From: an uncultured beta proteobacterium
Lineage (GTDB): Bacteria > Pseudomonadota > Gammaproteobacteria > Burkholderiales > Burkholderiaceae_C
Assembly (NCBI GenBank): GCA_903876735.1
Contig: CAIRAW010000036.1
Coordinates: 1 to 64,000, forward strand
DNA length: 64,000 nt
Direction: 5' to 3'
Positions within the stretch are counted from its first letter, which is position 1. Each line of letters starts with the position of its first letter. Below the pieces are notes generated by a model. It did not search any database. It was given only the letters and a program-made list of their open reading frames with translations, and had not been told where the DNA came from. A program made the translations under genes and the position numbers. Shown here piece after piece: positions 16,303-26,073 of the stretch.

Positions 16303-17162
16303 AGGCGCTATACGACATCGCCGCCCCGGCCAAACTCAACCTGTTCCTGCACATCACCGGCAGGAGGAGCGACGGCTACCACCTGATGCAGTCCGCCTTC
16401 ATGCTGATCGACTGGTGTGACACCCTGCATTTCGAGCTTCGCGCCGATGGCGCCATCAGCCGGGAAGATCTCGGTGCGGCGCTGCCGGCCGACGATCTCA
16501 TCGTGCGCGCCGCCCGCGCCCTGCAAGCCGCCAGTGGCACGCCGCTGGGCGTTCACGTCGGGATTGAGAAACGCATTCCGGCACAGGCCGGCATGGGCGG
16601 CGGGTCGTCCGACGCGGCGTCCACCCTGCTCGCCCTCAACCAGTTGTGGAAGCTCGAATTTTCCCTGGAGCAACTGGCTGCCATCGGGCTGCGCCTGGGC
16701 GCCGACGTGCCGTTTTTTCTGGGTGGGCACAACGCCTGGGTCGAAGGTATTGGCGAAAAACTGACACCTGTCACCCTGCCGAAGGGCCGGTTTTTGGTGG
16801 TAAAACCAAACGAAGGACTGGAGACAAAGCTGATTTTCTCGGACCCGACCCTGAAAAGGGACAGCGAGACTGCTATAATTTCAGGCTTCATTGCAGATGC
16901 TTTCGGTTTCGGCCGTAACGATTTGCAGAGCGTGGCGCAAAGACTTTGCCCCGGCGTAACCCATGCCCTTGAGTGGCTGGCAATGCGTGGGCTTGAAGGC
17001 CGGATGACAGGCTCTGGAAGTGCGGTATTTGCACGAGTGTTGCAGGAAATTGACATAAGCAGCGCGCCGGGCGCGTTTCAGGTCAGGTTATGCAACAGTC
17101 TGGATGTTCACCCTCTGGTGGGTTGGGCAAGCAGCAAAAGTTTATCGGTTGACGGTGTTTAG
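16299..17162 (+). CDS. ispE: 4-diphosphocytidyl-2-C-methyl-D-erythritol kinase
   Basis: A GHMP kinase in the MEP isoprenoid pathway. The 287 residues show the N-terminal PAKLNLFLHITGRRSDGYH, the ATP-binding PAQAGMGGGSSDAAS loop, and the C-terminal MTGSGSAVFA motif. It is coupled to lolB by a 4-bp overlap and is followed 14 bp later by tRNA-Gln, so the tRNA may be processed from the same transcript. Confidence 0.96.
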   Translation: MKALYDIAAPAKLNLFLHITGRRSDGYHLMQSAFMLIDWCDTLHFELRADGAISREDLGAALPADDLIVRAARALQAASGTPLGVHVGIEKRIPAQAGMGGGSSDAASTLLALNQLWKLEFSLEQLAAIGLRLGADVPFFLGGHNAWVEGIGEKLTPVTLPKGRFLVVKPNEGLETKLIFSDPTLKRDSETAIISGFIADAFGFGRNDLQSVAQRLCPGVTHALEWLAMRGLEGRMTGSGSAVFARVLQEIDISSAPGAFQVRLCNSLDVHPLVGWASSKSLSVDGV

Positions 17163-17176
17163 CCGTCCACCCGTGT

Positions 17177-17253
17177 AGGGGAGTCGCCAAGTTGGTTAAG
17201 GCACTGGATTTTGATTCCAGCATGCGAAGGTTCGAATCCTTCTTCCCCTGCCA
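17177..17253 (+). tRNA. tRNA-Gln (anticodon TTG)
   Basis: A 77-nt cloverleaf including encoded CCA. Acceptor AGGGGAG pairs with TTCCCCT, anticodon stem CTGGA/TCCAG encloses TTTTGAT (anticodon TTG), and the T arm is AAGG-TTCGAAT-CCTT. It lies between ispE and prs, a conserved betaproteobacterial arrangement. Confidence 0.97.
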
Positions 17254-17347
17254 AACCATTAGTCATGCGTGCTTCGCGCAAGTGGAGCACGTACCGCATA
17301 CTGAAAGCGCATAGGCGCACAAGGTCACTCAACCGCTGGAATTACAC

Positions 17348-18325
17348 ATGCAGGCTCCCGAACCCCCTGATTTCATGGTTTTTACCGGCAACGCCAATCC
17401 CGGCATGGCCGCGCAGATTGCACAGCACCTGAACATTTCTCTGGGCGCGGCAGCGGTGGGGCGCTTCTCCGACGGCGAAGTGACGGTGGAAATCAACCAG
17501 AACGTGCGGGCCAGGGACGTCTTTGTGGTGCAATCAACCTGCGCACCGACCAACGACAACCTGATGGAACTGCTGATCATGGTCGACGCCCTCAAGCGCG
17601 CCTCGGCTGAACGCATCAGCGCGGTCATTCCCTATTTTGGTTACGCACGGCAAGACCGGCGCCCGCGCTCGAGTCGGGTTCCGATCTCCGCCAAGGTGGT
17701 CGCCAACATGCTGCAGGCCGTCGGCGTGGCGCGCGTCCTGACCATGGATTTGCACGCAGACCAGATCCAGGGATTTTTTGACATCCCGGTCGACAATATT
17801 TACGCCTCGCCCGTGTTGCTGGGCGACTTGCGCCAGAAGAATTACGAAAACCTGATCGTGGTCTCGCCCGACGTTGGCGGCGTTGTGCGCGCACGCGCCC
17901 TGGCCAAGCAGCTGGGTTGCGACCTTGCCATCATCGACAAGCGTCGCCCCAAGGCCAACGTCAGCGAAGTGATGCACGTGATCGGCGAAATCGACGGGCG
18001 CAACTGCGTCATCATGGACGACATGATCGACACCGCCGGCACCCTGGTGAAGGCCGCCGAGGTTTTGAAGGCACGCGGTGCCAACAAGGTTTACGCCTAT
18101 TGCACGCACCCAATTTTTTCGGGTCCAGCGATTGAGCGCATTACCAACGGTACGGCCCTCGATGAAGTAGTGGTGACCAACACCATTCCGCTCAGCCAAG
18201 CGGCAGCGGCCTGCAAAAAGATCCGGCAGTTGACCGTGGCACCGCTGATCGCTGAAACGATCCAGCGCATTGCCAAGGGCGAGTCCGTCATGAGTTTGTT
18301 CTCGGACCAGGAGAACCTGTTCTAG
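17348..18325 (+). CDS. prs: Ribose-phosphate pyrophosphokinase
   Basis: Makes PRPP from ribose-5-phosphate and ATP for nucleotide, His, Trp and NAD synthesis. The 325-residue protein contains the FSDGE loop, [21 protein letters not shown], the metal-binding [11 protein letters not shown] and the PRPP-binding [12 protein letters not shown]. Two small departures from the usual wording (SSRVPIS) are conservative. It is followed by a strong terminator. Confidence 0.97.
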   Translation: MQAPEPPDFMVFTGNANPGMAAQIAQHLNISLGAAAVGRFSDGEVTVEINQNVRARDVFVVQSTCAPTNDNLMELLIMVDALKRASAERISAVIPYFGYARQDRRPRSSRVPISAKVVANMLQAVGVARVLTMDLHADQIQGFFDIPVDNIYASPVLLGDLRQKNYENLIVVSPDVGGVVRARALAKQLGCDLAIIDKRRPKANVSEVMHVIGEIDGRNCVIMDDMIDTAGTLVKAAEVLKARGANKVYAYCTHPIFSGPAIERITNGTALDEVVVTNTIPLSQAAAACKKIRQLTVAPLIAETIQRIAKGESVMSLFSDQENLF

Positions 18326-18350
18326 GGTTTTCCGGTTCGTGCAAAAGTGG

Positions 18351-18389
18351 GCTTCAGGCGCTGTTGGTTCAGCGCCGGAAGCTTTTTTT
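18351..18389 (+). terminator. Intrinsic terminator after prs
   Basis: A 13-bp stem with one mismatch (18351-18363 with 18370-18382), 6-base loop, then seven T residues. It separates prs from rplY. Confidence 0.9.
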
Positions 18390-18436
18390 AATCGGGGTCA
18401 CACTGGTCGCGGTGGACTCCTTCTGGAGTGAAAACT

Positions 18437-19144
18437 ATGAAAGTCGTCGCTATTGAGCGCGCAAAGCAGGGTACGGGTGCGAGCCGCCGTCTCCGCATCG
18501 CCGGCCGCACGCCCGGTATCGTTTACGGGGGCGCTACAGAGGCCCAGCAGATCGAGATCGATCACAACGCCCTCTGGCACGCCTTGAAGAAGGAAGCCTT
18601 CCATTCCACCGTTCTGGACATGGAAATCGACGGCAAGGTCAGCCCGGTTCTGCTGCGCGACGTGCAAATGCACCCGTTCAAGCAACTCATTTTGCACATC
18701 GACTTCCAGCGCGTCGATGCCAACACCAAACTGCACATGAAGGTGCCACTGCACTACAGCGGTGACGAGAACTCGCCAGCGGTCAAGTCCGAAGGTTGCA
18801 TCGCCAACCACGTGGTGACTGAAATCGAAGTGCTGTGTCTGCCAGCCGACCTGCCTGAATTCATCGCGGTGGATTTGAGCGGCCTCAAGAAGGGCGCCTC
18901 CCTGCACCTGGCCGACGTGGTCCTGCCAAAGGGTGTGACCGCTGTCACCCACGGCAAGAACAACCCGGTTCTGGTCTCGGTCGTGGTCATCGCGGCTGCA
19001 ACAGCCGAAGAAACGCCAGCCGCAGAAGGCGCCGCACCTGCTGCCGCACCCACTGCTGCAGCAGCAGCGGCAGCAGCCGGCAAGGCCGCAGCAGCAGCCA
19101 AGGCCCCGGCCGCCGCCAAAGCACCGGCTGCCAAGAAGAAGTAA
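18437..19144 (+). CDS. rplY: 50S ribosomal protein L25/general stress protein Ctc
   Basis: Binds 5S rRNA. The 235-residue form has the N-terminal L25 domain ([23 protein letters not shown]), the TL5-type C-terminal domain and a long Ala/Pro/Lys-rich tail (about residues 195-235) common in betaproteobacteria. ATG 18437 with GGAG 9 bp upstream is preferred over an in-frame GTG three codons earlier. It ends at an intrinsic terminator. Confidence 0.96.
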   Translation: MKVVAIERAKQGTGASRRLRIAGRTPGIVYGGATEAQQIEIDHNALWHALKKEAFHSTVLDMEIDGKVSPVLLRDVQMHPFKQLILHIDFQRVDANTKLHMKVPLHYSGDENSPAVKSEGCIANHVVTEIEVLCLPADLPEFIAVDLSGLKKGASLHLADVVLPKGVTAVTHGKNNPVLVSVVVIAAATAEETPAAEGAAPAAAPTAAAAAAAAGKAAAAAKAPAAAKAPAAKKK

Positions 19145-19195
19145 TCCTGGCCTGCAATGGGACTGCGCAGCAGACCCATTGCCAGCGACAGACGG

Positions 19196-19223
19196 ATGGC
19201 CCACCTCGGTGGGCCATTTTTTT
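19196..19223 (+). terminator. Intrinsic terminator after rplY
   Basis: Perfect stem TGGCCCACC-TC-GGTGGGCCA followed by seven T residues. Confidence 0.93.
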
Positions 19224-19286
19224 GCCTGCAGGGTTACACTGCGACGCTATGCAGCGCCCTAAAATTGCTTCCCGGATCGACCCGAC

Positions 19287-19961
19287 ATGATCAAGCTATT
19301 GGTAGGCTTGGGCAATCCCGGCCCTGACTATGAACTGACCCGCCACAACGCCGGTTTCTGGTGGCTCGACGAAGTAGCGCGCGCGCTCAAGACGCCACTG
19401 GTAATGGACAAGTCCTACCACGGCCTGGTGGCAAGAACATCGGTCAACGGGCAGACCGTATGGCTGCTCAAGCCCCAGACCTTCATGAACCTGTGCGGCA
19501 AATCCGTCGCCGCCCTGGCCCGCTTCTTCAAGATCGAGCCGCAGGAGATTCTGGTCGCGCACGACGAACTCGATATCGTTCCGGGCGAAGCCAAGCTCAA
19601 GCTCGGCGGCAGCCACGCCGGACACAACGGCCTGCGCGACATCCATGCCCAGTTGGGTACCGACAACTACTGGCGCCTGCGACTGGGGGTCGGTCATCCC
19701 GGCGTCAAGTCGGACGTCGTCAACTGGGTGCTGAAGAAACCCTCACTCGACCACCGCATTGCCATCGACCAAAGCATAGACCGCGCGCTCAAAGCCCTGC
19801 CGCACCTGCTGGCCGGTGAAATGGACAAGGCCACCATGCTGGTGCACACCAGCAAACCGCCGCGCGCTAAACCACCCCGCCCAGAAAAGCCGCCCCTAGC
19901 GGATAAGGCGGAGCCCCAAACCGTCAACAGGGAGAATCAACATGAGAGTCGCTCGCCTTGA
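19287..19961 (+). CDS. pth: Peptidyl-tRNA hydrolase
   Basis: Releases tRNA from prematurely dropped peptidyl-tRNA. The 224-residue protein has the signature [18 protein letters not shown] with catalytic His20, the [13 protein letters not shown] motif, and [27 protein letters not shown] in order. About 30 extra C-terminal residues rich in Pro and Lys exceed the usual length of about 195. Its 3' end overlaps the next gene by 20 bp. Confidence 0.97.
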   Translation: MIKLLVGLGNPGPDYELTRHNAGFWWLDEVARALKTPLVMDKSYHGLVARTSVNGQTVWLLKPQTFMNLCGKSVAALARFFKIEPQEILVAHDELDIVPGEAKLKLGGSHAGHNGLRDIHAQLGTDNYWRLRLGVGHPGVKSDVVNWVLKKPSLDHRIAIDQSIDRALKALPHLLAGEMDKATMLVHTSKPPRAKPPRPEKPPLADKAEPQTVNRENQHESRSP

Positions 19962-20364
19962 AACACTGGTCCTGATCGCCGCTGCGCTGGGCTCGACGGG
20001 GGGTGTCGCGCAGACCGTCTACAAGTGCGGCAATACCTATAGCCAGTTGCCATGCCCAGGGGCCGCCGTAGCGATCAACCCGGACGCACGCACCGCCGCC
20101 CAGAAGGCGCAAGCCGATCTGGCCACCGCACGCGACGCCCGCACGGCAGCCGCCATGGAAAAATCCCGCCTGCTGCAGGAGAAAGCCGACCTCGCCGCCA
20201 ACGCCCCACCAACACCGGCCAAGGCGAGCAGCGCCAGCAAGCCACGCAAGAGTGAATTGAAAAAGAAGAAAAAGAAGGACGCCGACCACTTGAAGCGACA
20301 CACGCCGCCAGTGAAGAAGCAAACCGCGGTCAAGCCTGGCGCCAAGGCATCGAGCCCATCCTGA
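19942..20364 (+). CDS. Exported DUF4124-like protein
   Basis: A 140-residue protein with a signal peptide ending GGVAQ, then the short DUF4124-type core [16 protein letters not shown]. The rest is a helical, Ala-rich and then strongly Lys/Pro-rich tail. It starts inside the end of pth. DUF4124 proteins are common in beta- and gammaproteobacterial envelopes; their role is not known. Confidence 0.7.
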   Translation: MRVARLETLVLIAAALGSTGGVAQTVYKCGNTYSQLPCPGAAVAINPDARTAAQKAQADLATARDARTAAAMEKSRLLQEKADLAANAPPTPAKASSASKPRKSELKKKKKKDADHLKRHTPPVKKQTAVKPGAKASSPS

Positions 20365-20389
20365 ACGCAGCGAAGCGCCTGTTGGAGAC

Positions 20390-20662
20390 CTACTTGAGAT
20401 CCAGCGACGGCTTCGCTTGCGCCTGCAGTTGCCGGTATTTTTGCCACAATGTCTCGTGGCTTTCGACCCATTGCGGGTTGACCGGAATACAGGCGACAGG
20501 ACACACCTGCACGCACTGGGCTTCGTCAAAATGACCGACGCATTCAGTGCATTTTTGCGGATCGATTTCGTAGATTTCAGGACCCAGAAAAATCGCCTGG
20601 TTCGGACATTCCGGTTCGCAGACATCGCAGTTGATGCACTCGTCGGTAATGATCAATGCCAT
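20390..20662 (-). CDS. fdx: 2[4Fe-4S] ferredoxin, YfhL type
   Basis: A 90-residue electron carrier with two cluster-binding sets: CINCDVCEPECPNQ (residues 9-22) and CTECVGHFDEAQC then CPVAC, with the extended spacing in the second set typical of YfhL/Alvin ferredoxins. In related genomes this gene usually follows coaD directly; here coaD lies 9.6 kb away on the same strand with a transporter block between. Confidence 0.95.
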   Translation of the reverse strand: MALIITDECINCDVCEPECPNQAIFLGPEIYEIDPQKCTECVGHFDEAQCVQVCPVACIPVNPQWVESHETLWQKYRQLQAQAKPSLDLK

Positions 20663-20747
20663 CGCTTACCATCCATAGCATCGTCTAAAGTTTCGGGCTT
20701 GTTCACCATAAGCCAAATTATCGGCCACTGCGCAAACCATTAACACC

Positions 20748-21698
20748 ATGGGTCTATTCCTGTTCAAACGCCTGATCACCTTGCTGGCCACACTGGCCGG
20801 CGCCTCAGTCGTGGTGTTTCTGGTTCTTGAAGTCCTGCCCGGTGATGCGGCCCAGATGCTGATGGGCCCCGACGCCTCACCCGAGGCGGTGCAGGCGCTG
20901 GCCGTCAAACTCGGGCTGAACCTGCCGCCCATGACACGCTACTGGCAATGGATCAGCGGCCTGCTGGTCGGGGACATGGGCATCAGCAACGCTTACAGCA
21001 GCCCGGTGCTCGATCTGGTGCTCGAACGCCTGGCCGTGACCGTGCCGCTGGCCGTTATCGCCATGCTGCTGACCACCGCGCTGGCGCTGAGCACCGGCAT
21101 CTACGCCGCATCGCGCCACAACCATATCGGTGATACCGGCCTGATGGGGCTCACGCAAATCGGCATCGCCGTGCCCAATTTCTGGTTTGCCATCATGCTG
21201 ATCCTGCTGTTCTCGGTGCAACTGCAATGGTTTTCGGCCGGCGGCTTTCCAGGCTGGGACGAAGGCTTCGCGTCGGCCCTCAAATCATTGCTGCTGCCCG
21301 CACTGTCACTGGCCGTGGTGCAGGCGGCAATCCTGGCGCGCATCACGCGCTCGGCTGTGCTCGAAGTTCTGCGCGAGGACTTTGTGCGCACGGCACGCGC
21401 CAAGGGCTTGTCGCAGCGCGCCACGCTCTGGGGTCATGTGTTGCGCAACGCCATGATTCCAGTCCTTACCGTCATGGGACTGCAGTTTGCCAACCTGCTG
21501 GCCGGCACCATCGTGGTCGAAAACGTCTTTTACCTGCCAGGTTTGGGGCGTCTGATCTTCCAGGCGATCTCGAACCGGGACCTGATCGTGGTGCGCAACT
21601 GCGTTCTCTTGCTCGCGGCCATGGTGATTTTTGTCAACTTCGTGGTCGATGTGCTGTACGCCGTGATCGATCCGCGCGTCAAGGCGAGCGACATATGA
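20748..21698 (+). CDS. Peptide ABC transporter permease (DppB type)
   Basis: A 316-residue inner-membrane permease with about six membrane helices, the first at residues 7-29. The cytoplasmic EAA-like loop (RTARAKGLSQRATLWGHVLRNAMIP) that docks the ATPase is intact. It is the first gene of a six-gene operon for import of peptides or related solutes. The stop overlaps the start of the second permease (ATGA). Substrate cannot be read from the permease alone. Confidence 0.93.
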   Translation: MGLFLFKRLITLLATLAGASVVVFLVLEVLPGDAAQMLMGPDASPEAVQALAVKLGLNLPPMTRYWQWISGLLVGDMGISNAYSSPVLDLVLERLAVTVPLAVIAMLLTTALALSTGIYAASRHNHIGDTGLMGLTQIGIAVPNFWFAIMLILLFSVQLQWFSAGGFPGWDEGFASALKSLLLPALSLAVVQAAILARITRSAVLEVLREDFVRTARAKGLSQRATLWGHVLRNAMIPVLTVMGLQFANLLAGTIVVENVFYLPGLGRLIFQAISNRDLIVVRNCVLLLAAMVIFVNFVVDVLYAVIDPRVKASDI

Positions 21699-22531
21699 GC
21701 GCCGCGCTGGGCCGTGCACTTCGCCATCGCAGTTTTGCCATCGGCGCCATCCTGACGCTGATGCTGCTGCTGGCTGCCACCCTGTCCCTGGTCTGGACGC
21801 CCTGGTCGCCCTATGAGATCGACATGAGCGCCAAACTGCAGCCGCCCAGCGCCGGCCACTGGCTTGGCACCGATCCATTCGGTCGTGATGTCACCTCCCT
21901 GCTGCTGGTGGGCGCGCGCAACTCGATTCTGGTCGGCGTCATCGCCGTCAGTATCGGTCTGGGTTTCGGCACCCTGCTCGGACTGCTTGCCGCCGCGCGC
22001 CGTGGCTGGGTCGAAGAAGCCATCATGCGGCTGGCGGACTTCACCTTCGCCTTTCCCGCCATCCTGTCGGCCATCATGCTGACGGCCGTGTTCGGGGCCG
22101 GCATCGTCAACTCGATCATCGCCATCGGCGTCTTCAATATTCCCACCTTTGCCCGCGTCACACGCGCCAGCGCCAATGCGGTCTGGTCGCGCGAGTTCGT
22201 ACTGGCGGCACGGTCCTGCGGCAAAGGGCCGTGGCGCATCACCTTCGACCACATCCTGCCCAACATCCTGTCGGCCCTGATCGTGCAGGCCACGATACAG
22301 TTCGCGCTGGCCATCCTGGCCGAAGCAGCGCTGTCCTACCTTGGCCTTGGCACGCAGCCACCGCAGCCCTCCTGGGGCCGCATGCTGGCCGAAGCGCAGA
22401 CCCTGATGTTTCAGGCGCCCATGCTGGCGGTGTTTCCGGGCGTGGCGATTGCCCTGGCCGTACTGGGACTGAACCTGCTGGGTGACGGCCTGCGCGATCT
22501 GATGGACCCCCGACTGACCCGAAAGCGGTAA
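21695..22531 (+). CDS. Peptide ABC transporter permease (DppC type)
   Basis: A 278-residue permease. The ATG at 21695 overlaps the previous stop by 4 bp and gives the expected N-terminus (MSAALGRALRHRSFAIGAIL); the longer open frame upstream is only the out-of-frame read of the first permease. It shows the LGTDPFGRDVTSLLL motif typical of DppC/OppC, five to six membrane helices, and the EAA loop LAARSCGKGPWRITFDHILPN in parts. It pairs with the DppB-type subunit. Confidence 0.93.
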   Translation: MSAALGRALRHRSFAIGAILTLMLLLAATLSLVWTPWSPYEIDMSAKLQPPSAGHWLGTDPFGRDVTSLLLVGARNSILVGVIAVSIGLGFGTLLGLLAAARRGWVEEAIMRLADFTFAFPAILSAIMLTAVFGAGIVNSIIAIGVFNIPTFARVTRASANAVWSREFVLAARSCGKGPWRITFDHILPNILSALIVQATIQFALAILAEAALSYLGLGTQPPQPSWGRMLAEAQTLMFQAPMLAVFPGVAIALAVLGLNLLGDGLRDLMDPRLTRKR

Positions 22532-22538
22532 ACCATCA

Positions 22539-23522
22539 ATGTCCTTGCTCGAAGTTCAAAATTTGGGAATCCGGCTGCAAACCCAGCGCGGAGCGGCTGA
22601 CGCCGTTCGCGGCCTGAGTTTCAGCCTGGAGCGCGGCCAGACGCTGGGCCTGATCGGTGAGTCCGGTTGCGGCAAATCCATCACCGCCATGTCGCTGATG
22701 GGCCTGCTCCCCGAGAGTTCAGTCGTGACCGGCAGCATCCGCTTTGACCAGCAGGAAATGGTCGGCATGACCGATGCGGCACTGCGCCACCTGCGCGGCA
22801 ACCGCATCGGCATGATTTTTCAGGAACCCATGACGGCCCTCAACCCGGTCCACAGCATTGGGCACCAGGTGGCAGAGCCCCTGCGCCTGCACCGCGGCAC
22901 CGACCGCGCGGCGGCGCGCACACAGGCCATCGCGCTGCTGGACCGTGTCGGCATTGCAGACGCCGCCCGCCGCATCGACGCCTATCCGCATCAGTTCTCC
23001 GGCGGTCAGCGCCAGCGCATCACGATTGCCATGGCCCTGGCCTGCGGCCCGGACCTGCTGATCGCTGACGAGCCAACCACCGCGCTGGACGTGACCATCC
23101 AGGGCCAGATCCTGGACCTCATCAGCGACCTGGTGCAGGAGCGTGGCATGGCCCTGCTGCTGATCTCGCACGACCTGGGCGTGATCGCACAGAACGTCGC
23201 CAACATGATGGTGATGTACGGCGGCACGGTAGTCGAGAGCGGCCCCACTTCAACCGTCTTTACCCACATGGCGCACCCCTATACGCGCGGCTTGTTTGGC
23301 GCGCGCCCACAGTTGGGCGCGCAGCGCGGCGCGCGCCTGAGCACCATCGCCGGCACGGTGCCTGAACTGGTCGACCTGCCAGCCGGCTGCCCCTTCTGCG
23401 AGCGCTGCGCCTGGGCTGCGCCAGCTTGCGCGCAGGCGCTGCCCGCCGCCACCGATCTCGGATCCGGACACCGGGCCAATTGCCTGCGGCTTGATGCCGT
23501 TGCTGGCGGAGCCGCATCATGA
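22539..23522 (+). CDS. Peptide ABC transporter ATPase (DppD type)
   Basis: A 327-residue ATP-binding subunit. Walker [10 protein letters not shown]-loop [10 protein letters not shown], signature SGGQRQR, Walker [13 protein letters not shown] and switch His in ISHDLG are all present. The C-terminal oligopeptide-transporter extension carries the Cys pattern [15 protein letters not shown], linked in this family to an iron-sulfur site. The stop overlaps the next ATPase start by 4 bp. Confidence 0.94.
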   Translation: MSLLEVQNLGIRLQTQRGAADAVRGLSFSLERGQTLGLIGESGCGKSITAMSLMGLLPESSVVTGSIRFDQQEMVGMTDAALRHLRGNRIGMIFQEPMTALNPVHSIGHQVAEPLRLHRGTDRAAARTQAIALLDRVGIADAARRIDAYPHQFSGGQRQRITIAMALACGPDLLIADEPTTALDVTIQGQILDLISDLVQERGMALLLISHDLGVIAQNVANMMVMYGGTVVESGPTSTVFTHMAHPYTRGLFGARPQLGAQRGARLSTIAGTVPELVDLPAGCPFCERCAWAAPACAQALPAATDLGSGHRANCLRLDAVAGGAAS

Positions 23523-24505
23523 GCGAAACGCTGCTCACGCTGGACCAGGTCACCCGCAGCTACACACTGCCGCGTGAGCGCCTGTGGGGAGCGCCGCCGA
23601 TGGTGCACGCCGTGCGCGGCATCAGCCTGCGCATGAGCGCGGGCAGAAATCTCGGCGTAGTCGGCGAGTCCGGCTCAGGCAAATCGACTCTGGCGCGCCT
23701 TGTGATGGCGCTTGAAAAGCCTACGAGCGGCCAGGTGCACTTGCTGGGACAGGCGCTGGGTGAACTCAGTCCCGCTGCCTTGCGCACGGCGCGACGCGAT
23801 TTTCAGATGGTGTTTCAGGACCCCTATGGCTCGCTCGATCCGCGCCAGACCGTCGAGCGCATCGTCACCGAGCCCTTGGCCGCCATAGGGACCACTGCGG
23901 TGGCCGACCTGCATGCAAAAGCGCGCGATGTGCTGGACTCGGTTGGCCTGCGCAGCAGCGACCTCGGAAAATACCCGCATGAGTTTTCCGGCGGTCAGCG
24001 CCAGCGGGTAGCGATTGCGCGCGCCCTGATCACGCGCCCGCGCCTGATCGTGGCCGACGAGCCGGTCAGCGCACTGGACGTCTCGGTGCAGGCCCAGGTG
24101 CTCAACCTGATGCAGGATCTGTCGCAGCAATTCGGCGTCACCTACCTGCTGATCAGCCACGATCTGGCCGTGGTCGATCACCTGTGCGAGGAAGTGGCGG
24201 TCATCTACCAGGGCCGAATCGTTGAGCAGGGCTCGCCGCTAACGCTGTTCCGCCAAGCCGTCCACCCCTACACGCGCGCCCTGATTGCCGCCGTACCGCG
24301 CTTGCAGCCCCAAGCCACGAACGCGCTACGCAGTCGCGCCCCGCTGGTCAATTCGCGAGCGCACGGCGCACTCGCCTGCCCCTACGCGCCGCGCTGCCCG
24401 CATGCGCAAGCCTTGTGCGAGGCGCAGCGCCCGGAATTGAAAGCGCTGGACGCCGGACACCAGGTCGCCTGTCATTTTCATGACTTGCCCGCGTCTCCCG
24501 CCTGA
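23519..24505 (+). CDS. Peptide ABC transporter ATPase (DppF type)
   Basis: The second, 328-residue ATPase. Walker A GESGSGKS, FQDPYGSLDPRQT, SGGQRQRVAIARAL and LIVADEPVSALD are intact, with a C-terminal Cys cluster CPYAPRCPHAQALC. The two ATPases would form a heterodimer under the two permeases. Confidence 0.94.
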   Translation: MSETLLTLDQVTRSYTLPRERLWGAPPMVHAVRGISLRMSAGRNLGVVGESGSGKSTLARLVMALEKPTSGQVHLLGQALGELSPAALRTARRDFQMVFQDPYGSLDPRQTVERIVTEPLAAIGTTAVADLHAKARDVLDSVGLRSSDLGKYPHEFSGGQRQRVAIARALITRPRLIVADEPVSALDVSVQAQVLNLMQDLSQQFGVTYLLISHDLAVVDHLCEEVAVIYQGRIVEQGSPLTLFRQAVHPYTRALIAAVPRLQPQATNALRSRAPLVNSRAHGALACPYAPRCPHAQALCEAQRPELKALDAGHQVACHFHDLPASPA

Positions 24506-24576
24506 ATACAAAATGGTATCGTTCACCATGTCGCGCAATAACCCGGCTCAAACCCTTTCCTGACAGGAGAAACTTC

Positions 24577-26073
24577 ATGCTCAATCGTCGTCACCTCATC
24601 ACCTCCGCTGCCGGCGGCGCCGCGCTTGCCACCCTGCCGCTGGCCGCCATGGCACAGGGGAAAAAAGACACGGTCGTTCTGGGCATGACACTGGAGCCAA
24701 CGCCAGGCCTTGATCCGACCGGTGGCGCAGCGTCTTCGATCGCCGAAATCGTGCAGTACAACGTGTTCGAGACCCTGACCAAAATCAACAGTGACGGCAG
24801 CGTCTCGCCGCTGCTGGCGGAAAGTTGGGAAGTTTCACCCGACCTCAAGACCTACACCTTCAAGCTGCGCAAGGGCGTCAAGTTCCACAACGGAGAGCCG
24901 TTCAACGCCAAGGTCGTCAAGTTCTCATTCGAGCGCGCGGCGGCGGAAAAAAGCACCAACAAGGACAAACGAACTTTTGCCGGCATGCAAAGCGTTGCCG
25001 CAATCGATGACCTGACCGTCGTCATTCTCAACAAGGAACTCGACCCCGATTTCCTGTTCCTGATGGGCCAGGCCACGGCCATCATGGTCGAACCCAAGAG
25101 CGTCGACACCAATGCCACCAACCCGGTTGGCACCGGTCCTTATAAATTCGAGTCGTGGGCCAAGGGCTCAATGGTGACGCTGGCCAAATGGGCTGACTAC
25201 AGAAACGCCGCCAGCGTCAAGATCAAAAAGGTGACCTTCCGCTTCATCAGCGATCCGGCAGCACAGGTGGCCGCCTTGCTTGCAGGCGATATCGACGCCT
25301 TCCCGCGCGTGACACCGCGCAGCGTGCCCCAGTTCAAGAGCAACCCGAAGTTTCAGGTCGTCATCAGCGGCTCTCGCGCCAAGACGATCCTGGCGATCAA
25401 CAACAAGAAGAAGCCCCTGGATGATGTGCGCGTGCGCCGCGCCATCGCTGCCGCCATCGACCGTAAGGCCGTCATTGACGGTGCCGGCGACGGCTATGGC
25501 GCACCCATCGGCAGCCACTATGTGCCCGGCGCCTTCGGCTATGTTGACACCACCGGCATCAACCCTTTCAACATCGAGAAAGCCAAGGCGCTGCTGGCCG
25601 AAGCCGGCATCAAGACGCCGCTGGAGCTTAGCCTGAAGTTGCCGCCGCCGCCCTATGCGCGTCAAGGCGGCGAAGTGATCGCAGCACAGCTTGCCAAGAT
25701 CGGCATCATTGCCAAGATCGAGAACGTGGAATGGGCGCAGTGGCTCAGCGGCACCTACACCAACAAAGCCTACGATCTGACCATCATCTCGCACGTCGAA
25801 CCCTTTGACCTGGGTAACTACGCCAAACCCGGCTACTACTGGGGTTACGAATCAGCCCAGTTCAACGCCTTGTTCCAGAAAATTCAGAATTCGCCGCGTG
25901 CCGCCGACCGCGCCAAGCTGCTGGGCGACGCCCAGCGCATGCTGGCCAACGAGTCGGTCAACGCCTTCCTGTACCAGCCGCAATGGATTTCGCTGGCCAA
26001 CAAGAACCTCAAGGGATTGTGGAAAGACATGCCCGTCTTTGTCAACGACATCTCGGCGCTGTCCTGGTCGTGA
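24577..26073 (+). CDS. Peptide ABC transporter substrate-binding protein
   Basis: A 498-residue periplasmic binding protein of family 5. The N-terminus MLNRRHLITSAAGGAA with a paired Arg and hydrophobic stretch ending AAMAQ could be a Tat-type signal. The mature protein has the family pattern LAESWEVSPDLKTYTFKLRKGVKFHNG and a typical bilobed length. An AGGAG ribosome-binding site precedes the ATG. It is fifth in the operon and is followed directly by an amidase, so the solute may be an amide or peptide hydrolysed after import. Confidence 0.92.
   Translation: MLNRRHLITSAAGGAALATLPLAAMAQGKKDTVVLGMTLEPTPGLDPTGGAASSIAEIVQYNVFETLTKINSDGSVSPLLAESWEVSPDLKTYTFKLRKGVKFHNGEPFNAKVVKFSFERAAAEKSTNKDKRTFAGMQSVAAIDDLTVVILNKELDPDFLFLMGQATAIMVEPKSVDTNATNPVGTGPYKFESWAKGSMVTLAKWADYRNAASVKIKKVTFRFISDPAAQVAALLAGDIDAFPRVTPRSVPQFKSNPKFQVVISGSRAKTILAINNKKKPLDDVRVRRAIAAAIDRKAVIDGAGDGYGAPIGSHYVPGAFGYVDTTGINPFNIEKAKALLAEAGIKTPLELSLKLPPPPYARQGGEVIAAQLAKIGIIAKIENVEWAQWLSGTYTNKAYDLTIISHVEPFDLGNYAKPGYYWGYESAQFNALFQKIQNSPRAADRAKLLGDAQRMLANESVNAFLYQPQWISLANKNLKGLWKDMPVFVNDISALSWS

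Noticed and set aside
21227-21694. Upstream extension of the second permease
   Set aside because: It is the out-of-frame read of the first permease; the ATG at 21695 overlapping the previous stop is the natural start.
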